Part shown: one piece after another, positions 13,100 through 23,200 of the stretch
How positions within the stretch are numbered: the first letter of the stretch is position 1
Layout: the number at the start of each line of letters is the position of its first letter
From: Odiellus spinosus
Taxonomy: Eukaryota; Arthropoda; Arachnida; Opiliones; Phalangiidae
DNA: 64,000 nt
Direction of reading: 5' to 3'
NCBI GenBank assembly: GCA_963920705.1
Contig: OY987233.1
Location: 682,001-746,000, forward strand
Program-made: the position numbers and the translations under genes
Notes under the pieces: model-generated
What the model saw: only the letters and a program-made list of their open reading frames with translations
What the model was told of the DNA's origin: nothing
Databases searched by the model: none

Positions 13100-13580
13100 G
13101 AACATCCACGGTATTAGGGTTGGCCTTTTCACTCCAGATATGGCCTTCGAAGCCATTGTTAAAAAACAGATCTCAAAATTAAAAGAACCCTCGTTGAAGT
13201 GCATAGATTTGGTGGTGAATGAGATGTGTAACGTAATAAGAAGGTGTACGGAGAAGATGAACCACTATCCTAGTTTGAGAGAAGAAACGGAACGCATCAT
13301 AACCACGCACATCAGGGAACGAGAGCAAAAAACGAAGGAACAAATTAGTCTGTTGGTAGAGACAGAGTTGGCATACATGAATACAAACCATGAAGATTTT
13401 ATTGGTTTCACAAATGCGCAACAAACAGCGGAAGCTACAAGTGGGAAAAGGAAACTTGGAAATCAGGTGATCCGCAAAGGTTGGGTGTGCATTCATAATC
13501 TGGGCATCATGAAAGGCGGTTCTCGAGATTATTGGTTCGTCCTTACGTCCGAATCGCTCTCCTGGTTCAAAGACGAAGAA
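13100..13580 (+). CDS. Dynamin GTPase, partial: distal stalk and start of PH domain (one exon-like block)
   Basis: Dynamin is the large GTPase that assembles as a helix on the necks of endocytic vesicles and drives scission. This block encodes about 160 residues, matching roughly residues 394-550 of the animal protein. It opens with IHGIR (13104-13118), the stalk loop used in helical assembly, then [20 protein letters not shown] (13278-13298) and [10 protein letters not shown] (13380-13409). It then enters the PH domain with IMKGGS (13506-13523), the membrane-facing loop with its conserved lysine, and [13 protein letters not shown]. The GTPase domain, most of the PH domain, the GED and the proline-rich tail are absent. 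There is no stop or frameshift, and every strongly conserved position I can recall is kept. Residues such as [11 protein letters not shown] and LGNQVIRKG resemble the fly shibire protein. The frame is also open into the satellite on both sides, from an ATG at 13053 to 13625, but those ends are satellite, not dynamin. It is either a live exon or a captured fragment. Confidence 0.93.
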
Positions 13581-13602
13581 GTATTTCCGTTGTTAATGAT
13601 CG
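13581..13602 (+). promoter_or_regulatory. Candidate 5' splice site (GT) and intron stub at the island's right edge
   Basis: After the codons for KDEE the similarity to dynamin stops, at a GT (GAA|GTATTT, 13581-13582). In animal dynamins the next residues are typically EKEKK; here the frame gives VFPLLMI, which does not match. A phase-0 exon end at this point is the simplest reading, with 13581-13602 as a 22-bp remnant of the following intron before the satellite resumes. GTATTT is a weaker donor than GTRAGT. This stub argues against a processed mRNA copy, which would have run on into the next exon. Confidence 0.5.
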
Positions 13603-13629
13603 AATTTGTGGGTCTACACTTGTGAAATT

Positions 13630-14358
13630 TGTGGTTCTACACTTGGGAAATTTGTGGATCTACACTTGGGAAATTTGTGGATCTACACTTTTGAAATATG
13701 TGTATCTACACTTGGGAAATTTGTGGATATACACTTGGGAAATATGTGGATATACACTTGGGAAATTTGTGGATCTACACTTGGGAAATTTGTGGATCTA
13801 CACTTGGGAAATTTGTGGTTCTACACTTGGGAAATTTGTGTATCTACACTTGGGAAATTTGTGGATTTATACTTGGGAAATTTGTGGATTTATACTTGGG
13901 AAATTTGTGGATTTATACTTGGGAAATTTGTGGATTTATACTTGTGAAATTTGTGGATCTACACTTGTGAAATTTGTGGAGCTACACTTGGGAAATTTGT
14001 GGATCTACACTTGGGAAATTTGTGGATCTACACTTGGGAAATTTGTGGATCTACACTTTTGAAATATGTGTATCTACACTTGGGAAATTTGTGGATATAC
14101 ACTTGGGAAATATGTGGATATACACTTGGGAAATTTGTGGATCTACACTTGGGAAATTTGTGGATCTACACTTGGGAAATTTGTGGTTCTACACTTGGGA
14201 AATTTGTGTATCTACACTTGGGAAATTTGTGGATTTATACTTGGGAAATTTGTGGATTTATACTTGGGAAATTTGTGGATTTATACTTGGGAAATTTGTG
14301 GATTTATACTTGGGAAATTTGTGGATTTATACTTGTGAAATTTGTGAATTTATACTTG
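13630..14358 (+). repeat. 368-bp tandem duplication beside the island
   Basis: Two copies of a 16-monomer block, about 13630-13990 and 13998-14358, at an offset of 368 bp. The TTTTGAAATATGTGTATC variant at about 13690 and 14058 marks the pair. It lies directly 3' of the island's right flank. The empty-site paralog at 16.5 kb has only one such block, so this duplication happened in the island-bearing copy or was lost from the other. Confidence 0.78.
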
Positions 14359-15625
14359 TGAAATTTGTGGATTTACACTTTGCAAATTTGTGGATCTACA
14401 CTTGGTAAATTTGTGGATCTACACTTGGCAAATTTGTGGATCTACATTTGGGAAATTTGTGGATCTACACTTGGGAAATTTGTGGTTCTACACTTGGGAA
14501 ATTTGTGTATCTACACTTGGGAAATTTGTGGATTTATACTTTTGTAATTTATGGATTTATACTTGGGAAATTTGTGGATTTATACTTGGGAAATTTGTGG
14601 ATTTATACTTGGGAAATTTGTGGATTTATTCTTCGGAAATTTGTGGATTTATACTTGGAAAATTTGTGGATTTATAATTGGGAAATTTGTGGATTTATAC
14701 TTGGGAAATTTCTGGGTCTAGACTTGGGAAATTTGTGGGTCTACACTTGTGAAATTTGTGGATCTACACTTGGGAAATTTGTGTATCTACACTTGGGAAA
14801 TTTGTGGATTTATACTTGGAAAATTTGTGGATTTATAATTGGGAAATTTGTGGATTTATACTTGGGAAATTTCTGGGTCTAGACTTGGGAAATTTGTGGG
14901 TCTACACTTGTGAAATGTGTGGTTCTACACTTGGGAAATTTGTGTATCTACACTTGGGAAATTTGTGGATTTATACTTGGGAAATTTGTGGATTTATACT
15001 TGGGAAATTTGTGGATTTTCACTTGGCAAATTTGTAGATTTATACTTGGGAAATTTGTGGATTTATATTTGGGAAATTTGTGGATTTATACTTGGCAAAT
15101 TTGTATATCTACACTTGGTAAATTTGTGGATCTACACTTGGCAAATTTGTGGATCTATACTTGGCAAATTTGTGGATCTACAATTGGCAAATTTGTGGAT
15201 CTACACTTGGCAAATTTTGTGGATCTACACTTGGGAAATTTGTGGATTTACACTTGGCAAATTTGTGGATCTACACTTGTGAAATTTGTGGATCTACACT
15301 TGGGAAATTTGTGGATCTACACTTGGGAAATTTGTGAATTTATACTTGGGAAATTTGTGGATTTATACTGGGGAAATTTGTGGATTTATACTTGGGAAAT
15401 TTGTGGATTTATACTTGGGAAATTTGTGGATTTATACTTGGGAAATTTGTGGATTTATACTTGGGAAATTTGTGGATTTATACTTGGGAAATTTGTGGAT
15501 TTATACTTGGGAAATTTGTGGATTTATACTTCGGAAATTTGTGGATTTATACTTGGAAAATTTGTGGATTTATAATTGGGAAATTTGTGGATTTATACTT
15601 GGGAAATTTGTGGGTCTAGACTTGG

Positions 15626-15717
15626 GAAATTTGTGGATTTATACTTGGAAAATTTGTGGATTTATAATTGGGAAATTTGTGGATTTATACTTGGGAAATT
15701 TGTGGGTCTAGACTTGG
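15626..15717 (+). repeat. 92-bp (four-monomer) local duplication
   Basis: The ordered set TTGGAAAA, TTATAATTGGG, a plain A monomer and GGGTCTAGAC appears twice in a row here, where the matching place at 12.3 kb has it once. It shifts the offset between the two paralogous blocks from 121 to 125 monomers. Confidence 0.8.
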
Positions 15718-16440
15718 GAAATTTGTGGGTCTAGACTTGGGACATTTGTGGATCTAGACTTGGGACATTTGTGGATCTAGACTTTGGACATTTGTGGATT
15801 TATACTTGGGAAATTTGTGAATTTATACTTGTGAAATTTGTGGATTTATACTTGGGAAATTTGTGGATTTATACTTGGGAAATTTGTGGATTTATACTTG
15901 GAAAATTTGTGGATTTATACTTGGGAAATTTGTGGATTTATACTTGTGAAATTTGTGAATTTATACTTGTGAAATTTGTGGATTTATACTTGGGAAATTT
16001 GTGGATTTATACTTGTGAAATTTGTGGATTTATACTTGGGAAATTTGTGGATTATACTTGGGAAATTTGTGGATTTATACATAGGAAATTTGTGGATTTA
16101 CACTTGACAAATTTGTGGATCTACACTTTGCAAATTTGTGGATCTACACTTGGTAAATTTGTGGATCTACACTTGGCAAATTTGTGGATCTACATTTGGG
16201 AAATTTGTGGATCTACACTTGGGAAATTTGTGGTTCTACACTTGGGAAATTTGTGTATCTACACTTGGGAAATTTGTGGATTTATACTTTTGTAATTTAT
16301 GGATTTATACTTGGGAAATTTGTGGATTTATACTTGGGAAATTTGTGGATTTATACTTGGGAAATTTGTGGATTTATTCTTCGGAAATTTGTGGATTTAT
16401 ACTTGGAAAATTTGTGGATTTATAATTGGGAAATTTGTGG

Positions 16441-16600
16441 ATTTATACTTGGGAAATTTCTGGGTCTAGACTTGGGAAATTTGTGGGTCTACACTTGTGA
16501 AATTTGTGGTTCTACACTTGGGAAATTTGTGGATCTACACTTGGGAAATTTGTGGATCTACACTTTTGAAATATGTGTATCTACACTTGGGAAATTTGTG
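16441..16600 (+). repeat. Empty-site paralog of the dynamin insertion
   Basis: Here TTTCTGGGTCTA runs straight through GACTTGGGA into AATTTGTGGGTCTACAC. The following order of variants (TTGTGAAA, GTGGTTCTAC, two B monomers, TTTTGAAATATG) is the same as that to the right of the island from 13603. It is the uninterrupted version of the site that holds dynamin at 13096-13602. Similar uninterrupted junctions occur near 1520, 7775 and 11433. Confidence 0.85.
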
Positions 16601-19399
16601 GATATACACTTGGGAAATATGTGGATATACACTTGGCAAATTTGTGGATCTACACTTGGGAAATTTGTGGATCTACACTTGGGAAATTTGTGGTTCTACA
16701 CTTGGGAAATTTGTGTATCTACACTTGGGAAATTTGTGGATTTATACTTGGGAAATTTGTGGATTTATACTTGGGAAATTTGTGGATTTATACTTGGGAA
16801 ATTTGTGGATTTATACTTGGGAAATTTGTGGATTTATACTTCGGAAATTTGTGGATTTATACTTGGAAAATTTGTGGATTTATAATTGGGAAATTTGTGG
16901 ATTTATACTTGGGAAATTTGTGGGTCTAGACTTGGGAAATTTGTGGGTCTAGACTTGGGACATTTGTGGATCTAGACTTGGGACATTTGTGGATCTAGAC
17001 TTTGGACATTTGTGGATTTATACTTGGGAAATTTGTGAATTTATACTTGTGAAATTTGTGGATTTATACTTGGGAAATTTGTGGATTTATACTTGTGAAA
17101 TTTGTGGATTTATACTTGGGAAATTTGTGGATTTATACTTGGGAAATTTGTGGATTTATACATAGGAAATTTGTGGATTTACACTTGACAAATTTGTGGA
17201 TCTACACTTTGCAAATTTGTGGATCTACACTTGGTAAATTTGTGGATCTACACTTGGCAAATTTGTGGATCTACATTTGGGAAATTTGTGGATCTACACT
17301 TGGGAAATTTGTGGTTCTACACTTGGGAAATTTGTGTATCTACACTTGGGAAATTTGTGGATTTATACTTTTGTAATTTATGGATTTATACTTGGGAAAT
17401 TTGTGGATTTATACTTGGGAAATTTGTGGATTTATACTTGGGAAATTTGTGGATTTATTCTTCGGAAATTTGTGGATTTATACTTGGAAAATTTGTGGAT
17501 TTATGATTGGGAAATTTGTGGATTTATACTTGGGAAATTTCTGGGTCTAGACTTGGGAAATTTGTGGGTCTACACTTGTGAAATTTGTGGATCTACACTT
17601 GGGAAATTTGTGTATCTACACTTGGGAAATTTGTGGATTTATACTTGGGAAATTTGTGGATTTATACTTGGGAAATTTGTGGATTTTCACTTGGCAAATT
17701 TGTAGATTTATACTTGGGAAATTTGTGGATTTATATTTGGGAAATTTGTGGATTTATACTTGGCAAATTTGTGGATCTACACTTGGTAAATTTGTGGATC
17801 TACACTTGGCAAATTTGTGGATCTACACTTGGCAAATTTGTGGATCTACAATTGGCAAATTTGTGGATCTACACTTGGCAAATTTTGTGGATCTACACTT
17901 GGGAAATTTGTGGATCTACACTTGTGAAATTTGTGGATCTACACTTGGAAAATTTGTGGATCTACACTTGGGAAATTTGTGAATTTATACTTGGGAAATT
18001 TGTGGATTTATACTGGGGAAATTTGTGGATTTATACTTGGGAAATTTGTGGATTTATACTGGGGAAATTTGTGGATTTATACTTGGGAAATTTGTGGATT
18101 TATACTTGGGAAATTTGTGGATTTATACTTGGGAAATTTGTGGATTTATACTTGGGAAATTTGTGGATTTATACTTCGGAAATTTGTGGATTTATACTTG
18201 GAAAATTTGTGGATTTATAATTGGGAAATTTGTGGATTTATACTTGGGAAATTTGTGGGTCTAGACTTGGGAAATTTGTGGGTCTAGACTTGGGAAATTT
18301 GTGGGTCTAGACTTGGGACATTTGTGGATCTAGACTTTGGACATTTGTGGATTTATACTTGGGAAATTTGTGAATTTATACTTGTGAAATTTGTGGATTT
18401 ATACTTGGGAAATTTGTGGATTTATACTTGGGAAATTTGTGGATTTATACTTGGGAAATTTGTGGATTTATACTTGTTAAATTTGTGGATTTATACTTGG
18501 GAAATTTGTGAATTTATACTTGTGAAATTTGTGGATTTATACTTGGGAAATTTGTGGATTTATACTTGTGAAATTTGTGGATTTATACTTGGGAAATTTG
18601 TGGATTTATACTTGGGAAATTTGTGGATTTATACATAGGAAATTTGTGGATTTACACTTGACAAATTTGTGGATCTACACTTTGCAAATTTGTGGATCTA
18701 CACTTGGTAAATTTGTGGATCTACACTTGGCAAATTTGTGGATCTACATTTGGGAAATTTGTGGATCTACACTTGGGAAATTTGTGGTTCTACACTTGGG
18801 AAATTTGTGTATCTACACTTGGGAAATTTGTGGATTTATACTTTTGTAATTTATGGATTTTTACTTGGGAAATTTGTGGATTTATACTTGGGAAATTTGT
18901 GGATTTATACTTGGGAAATTTGTGGATTTATTCTTCGGAAATTTGTGGATTTATACTTGGAAAATTTGTGGATTTATAATTGGGAAATTTGTGGATTTAT
19001 ACTTGGGAAATTTCTGGGTCTAGACTTGGGAAATTTGTGGGTCTACACTTGTGAAATTTGTGGTTCTACACTTGGGAAATTTGTGTATCTACACTTGGGA
19101 AATTTGTGGATTTATACTTGGAAAATTTGTGGATTTATAATTGGGAAATTTGTGGATTTATACTTGGGAAATTTCTTTGTCTAGACTTGGGAAATTTGTG
19201 GGTCTACACTTGTGAAATTTGTGGTTCTACACTTGGGAAATTTGTGTATCTACACTTGGCAAATTTGTGGATTTATACTTGGGAAATTTGTGGATTTATA
19301 CTTGGGAAATTTGTGGATTTTCACTTGGCAAATTTGTAGATTTATACTTGGGAAATTTGTGGATTTATATTTGGGAAATTTGTGGATTTATACTTGGCA

Positions 19400-20226
19400 A
19401 ATTTGTGGATCTACACTTGGTAAATTTGTGGATCTACACTTGGCAAATTTGTGGATCTACACTTGGCAAATTTGTGGATCTACAATTGGCAAATTTGTGG
19501 ATCTACACTTGGCAAATTTTGTGGATCTACACTTGGGAAATTTGTGGATTTACACTTGGCAAATTTGTGGATCTACACTTGTGAAATTTGTGGATCTACA
19601 CTTGGGAAATTTGTGGATCTACACTTGGGAAATTTGTGAGTTTATACTTGGGAAATTTGTGGATTTATACTGGGGAAATTTGTGGATTTATACTTGGGAA
19701 ATTTGTGGATTTATACTTGGGAAATTTGTGGATTTATACTTGGGAAATTTGTGGATTTATACTTGGGAAATTTGGATTTATACTTGGGAAATTTGTGGAT
19801 TTATACTTGGCAAATTTGTGGATCTACACTTGGTAAATTTGTGGATCTACACTTGGCAAATTTGTGGATCTACACTTGGCAAATTTGTGGATCTACAATT
19901 GGCAAATTTGTGGATCTACACTTGAAAAATTTTGTGGATCTACACTTGGGAAATTTGTGGATTTACACTTGGCAAATTTGTGGATCTACACTTGTGAAAT
20001 TTGTGGATCTACACTTGGGAAATTTGTGGATCTACACTTGGGAAATTTGTGAATTTATACTTGGGAAATTTGTGGATTTATACTGGGGAAATTTGTGGAT
20101 TTATACTTGGGAAATTTGTGGATTTATTCTTGGGAAATTTGTGGATTTATACTTGGGAAATTTGTGGATTTATACTTGTGAAATTTGTGGATCTACACTT
20201 GTGAAATTTGTGGAGCTACACTTGGG
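19400..20226 (+). repeat. 413-bp tandem duplication
   Basis: Two copies at an offset of 413 bp, for example the TCTACAATTGGCAAA monomer at about 19483 and 19896. 413 is 18 x 23 plus 1 minus 2, matching the one 24-bp monomer (GCAAATTTTGTGG near 19515) and the 21-bp monomer (AAATTTGGATTTATAC near 19770) in the interval. Copy 2 has TTGAAAAATTTTG where copy 1 has TTGGCAAATTTTG. Confidence 0.78.
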
Positions 20227-23200
20227 AAATTTGTGGATCTACACTTGGGAAATTTGTGGATCTACACTTGGGAAATTTGTGGATCTACACTTTTGAAATA
20301 TGTGTATCTACACTTGGGAAATTTGTGGATATACACTTGGGAAATATGTGGATATACACTTGGGAAATTTGTGGATCTACACTTGGGAAATTTGTGGATC
20401 TACACTTGGGAAATTTGTGGTTCTACACTTGGGAAATTTGTGTATCTACACTTGGGAAATTTGTGGATTTATACTTGGGAAATTTGTGGATTTATACTTG
20501 GGAAATTTGTGGATTTATACTTGGGAAATTTGTGGATTTATACTTGGGAAATTTGTTTATTTATACTTCGGAAATTTGTGGATTTATACTTGGAAAATTT
20601 GTGGATTTATAATTGGGAAATTTGTGGATTTATACTTGGGAAATTTGTGGGTCTAGACTTGGGAAATTTGTGGGTCTAGACTTTGGACATTTGTGGATTT
20701 ATACTTGGGAAATTTGTGAATTTATACTTGTGAAATTTGTGGATTTATACTTGGGAAATTTGTGGATTTATACTTGTGAAATTTGTGGATTTATACTTGG
20801 GAAATTTGTGGATTTATACTTGGGAAATTTGTGGATTTATACATAGGAAATTTGTGGATTTATAATTGGGAAATTTGTGGATTTATACTTGGGAAATTTG
20901 TGGGTCTAGACTTGGGAAATTTGTGGGTCTACACTTGTGAAATTTGTGGTTCTACACTTGGGAAATTTGTGTATCTACACTTGGGAAATTTGTGGAGCTA
21001 CACTTGGGAAATTTGTGGATCTACACTTGGGAAATTTGTGGATTTATACTTTTGTAATTTATGGATTTATACTTGGGAAATTTGTGGATTTATACTTGGG
21101 AAATTTGTGGATTTATACTTGGGAAATTTGTGGATTTATTCTTTGGAAATTTGTGGATTTATACTTGGAAAATTTGTGGATTTATAATTGGGAAATTTGT
21201 GGATTTATACTTGGGAAATTTCTGGGTCTAGACTTGGGAAATTTGTGGGTCTACACTTGTGAAATTTGTGGTTCTACACTTGGGAAATTTGTGTATCTAC
21301 ACTTGGGAAATTTGTGGATTTATACTTGGAAAATTTGTGGATTTATAATTGGGAAATTTGTGGATTTATACTTGGGAAATTTCTGGGTCTAGACTTGGGA
21401 AATTTGTGGGTCTACACTTGTGAAATTTGTGGTTCTACACTTGGGAAATTTGTGTATCTACACTTGGGAAATTTGTGGATTTATACTTGGGAAATTTGTG
21501 GATTTATATTTGGGAAATTTGTGGATTTATACTTGGCAAATTTGTGGATCTACACTTGGTAAATTTGTGGATCTACACTTGGCAAATTTGTGGATCTACA
21601 CTTGGCAAATTTGTCGATCTACAATTGGCAAATTTGTGGATCTACACTTGGCAAATTTTGTGGATCTACACTTGGGAAATTTGTGGATTTACACTTGGCA
21701 AATTTGTGGATCTACACTTGTGAAATTTGTGGATCTACACTTGGGAAATTTGTGGATCTACACTTGGGAAATTTGTGAATTTATACTTGGGAAATTTGTG
21801 GATTTATACTGGGGAAATTTGTGGATTTATACTTGGGAAATTTGTGGATTTATACTTGGGAAATTTGTGGATTTATACTTGGGAAATTTGTGGATTTATA
21901 CTTGGGAAATTTGTGGATTTATACTTGGGAAATTTGTGGATTTATACTTGGGAAATTTGTGGATTTATACTTCGGAAATTTGTGGATTTATACTTGGAAA
22001 ATTTGTGGATTTATAATTGGGAAATTTGTGGATTTATACTTGGGAAATTTGTGGGTCTAGACTTGGGAAATTTGTGGGTCTAGACTTGGGACATTTGTGG
22101 ATCTAGACTTTGGACATTTGTGGATTTATACTTGGGAAATTTGTGAATTTATACTTGTGAAATTTGTGGATTTATACTTGGGAAATTTGTGGATTTATAC
22201 TTGGGAAATTTGTGGATTTATACTTGGGAAATTTGTGGATTTATACTTGGGAAATTTGTGGATTTATACATAGGAAATTTGTGGATTTACACTTGACAAA
22301 TTTGTGGATCTACACTTTGCAAATTTGTGGATCTACACTTGGTAAATTTGTGGATCTACACTTGGCAAATTTGTGGATCTACATTTGGGAAATTTGTGGA
22401 TCTACACTTGGGAAATTTGTGGTTCTACACTTGGGAAATTTGTGTATCTACACTTGGGAAATTTGTGGATTTATACTTTTGTAATTTATGGATTTATACT
22501 TGGGAAATTTGTGGATTTATACTTTAGAAATTTGTGGATTTATACTTGGGAAATTTGTGGATTTATACTTCGGAAATTTGTGGATTTATACTTGGAAAAT
22601 TTGTGGATTTATAATTGGGAAATTTGTGGATTTATACTTGGGAAATTTCTGGGTCTAGACTTGGGAAATTTGTGGGTCTACACTTGTGAAATTTGTGGTT
22701 CTACACTTGGGAAATTTGTGTATCTACACTTGGGAAATTTGTGGATTTATACTTGGGAAATTTGTGGATTTATACTTGGGAAATTTGTGGATTTATACTT
22801 GGGAAATTTGTGAATTTATACTTGGGAAATTTGTGGATTTATACTTGGGAAATTTGTGGATTTATACTTCGGAAATTTGTGGATTTATACTTGGAAAATT
22901 TGTGGATTTATACTTGAGAAATTTGTGGATTTATACTTGGGAAATTTGTGGATTTATACTTGTGAAATTTGTGGATCTACACTTGTGAAATTTGTGGAGC
23001 TACACTTGGGAAATTTGTGGATCTACACTTGGGAAATTTGTGGATCTACACTTGGGAAATTTGTGGATCTACACTTGGGAAATTTGTGGATCTACACTTG
23101 GGAAATTTGTGGATATACACTTGGGAAATATGTGGATCTACACTTGGGAAATTTGTGGATCTACACTTGGAAAATTTGTGGATCTACATTTGGGAAATTT

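Larger units (their letters stand above)
13096..13602 (+). other. 507-bp non-satellite island (dynamin fragment) within the array
   Basis: This is the only block in the window that does not follow the 23-bp period. On the left the satellite stops after GGGTCTA at 13095; on the right it resumes with AATTTGTGGGTCTACAC at 13603. In uninterrupted copies these two flanks are separated only by GACTTGGGA, so 9 bp have been replaced by 507 bp. The island is visibly more GC-rich than its surroundings and uses all four bases evenly. I see no poly(A) tract, no target-site duplication and no terminal repeats, so it does not look like a retroposed mRNA copy or a transposon. Confidence 0.95.

Noticed and set aside
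13179-13496. Reverse-strand open frame of 105 codons
   Set aside because: It lies wholly opposite the dynamin coding block, whose forward frame has clear family motifs; it is a shadow.
13100-13580. Inactive dynamin pseudogene
   Set aside because: No stop, frameshift or lost key residue is visible over 160 codons. It may still be a non-functional fragment because of its isolation, but the sequence shows no decay.
13096-13602. Processed retrocopy of dynamin mRNA
   Set aside because: There is no poly(A), no target-site duplication and no 3' end of the mRNA, and the right edge carries a GT and non-coding stub where a spliced mRNA would continue into the next exon.
13053-13625. A complete 190-residue gene starting at the ATG at 13053
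   Set aside because: The first 15 or so codons and the last few are satellite sequence that happens to be in frame, and the dynamin match covers only 13100-13580.
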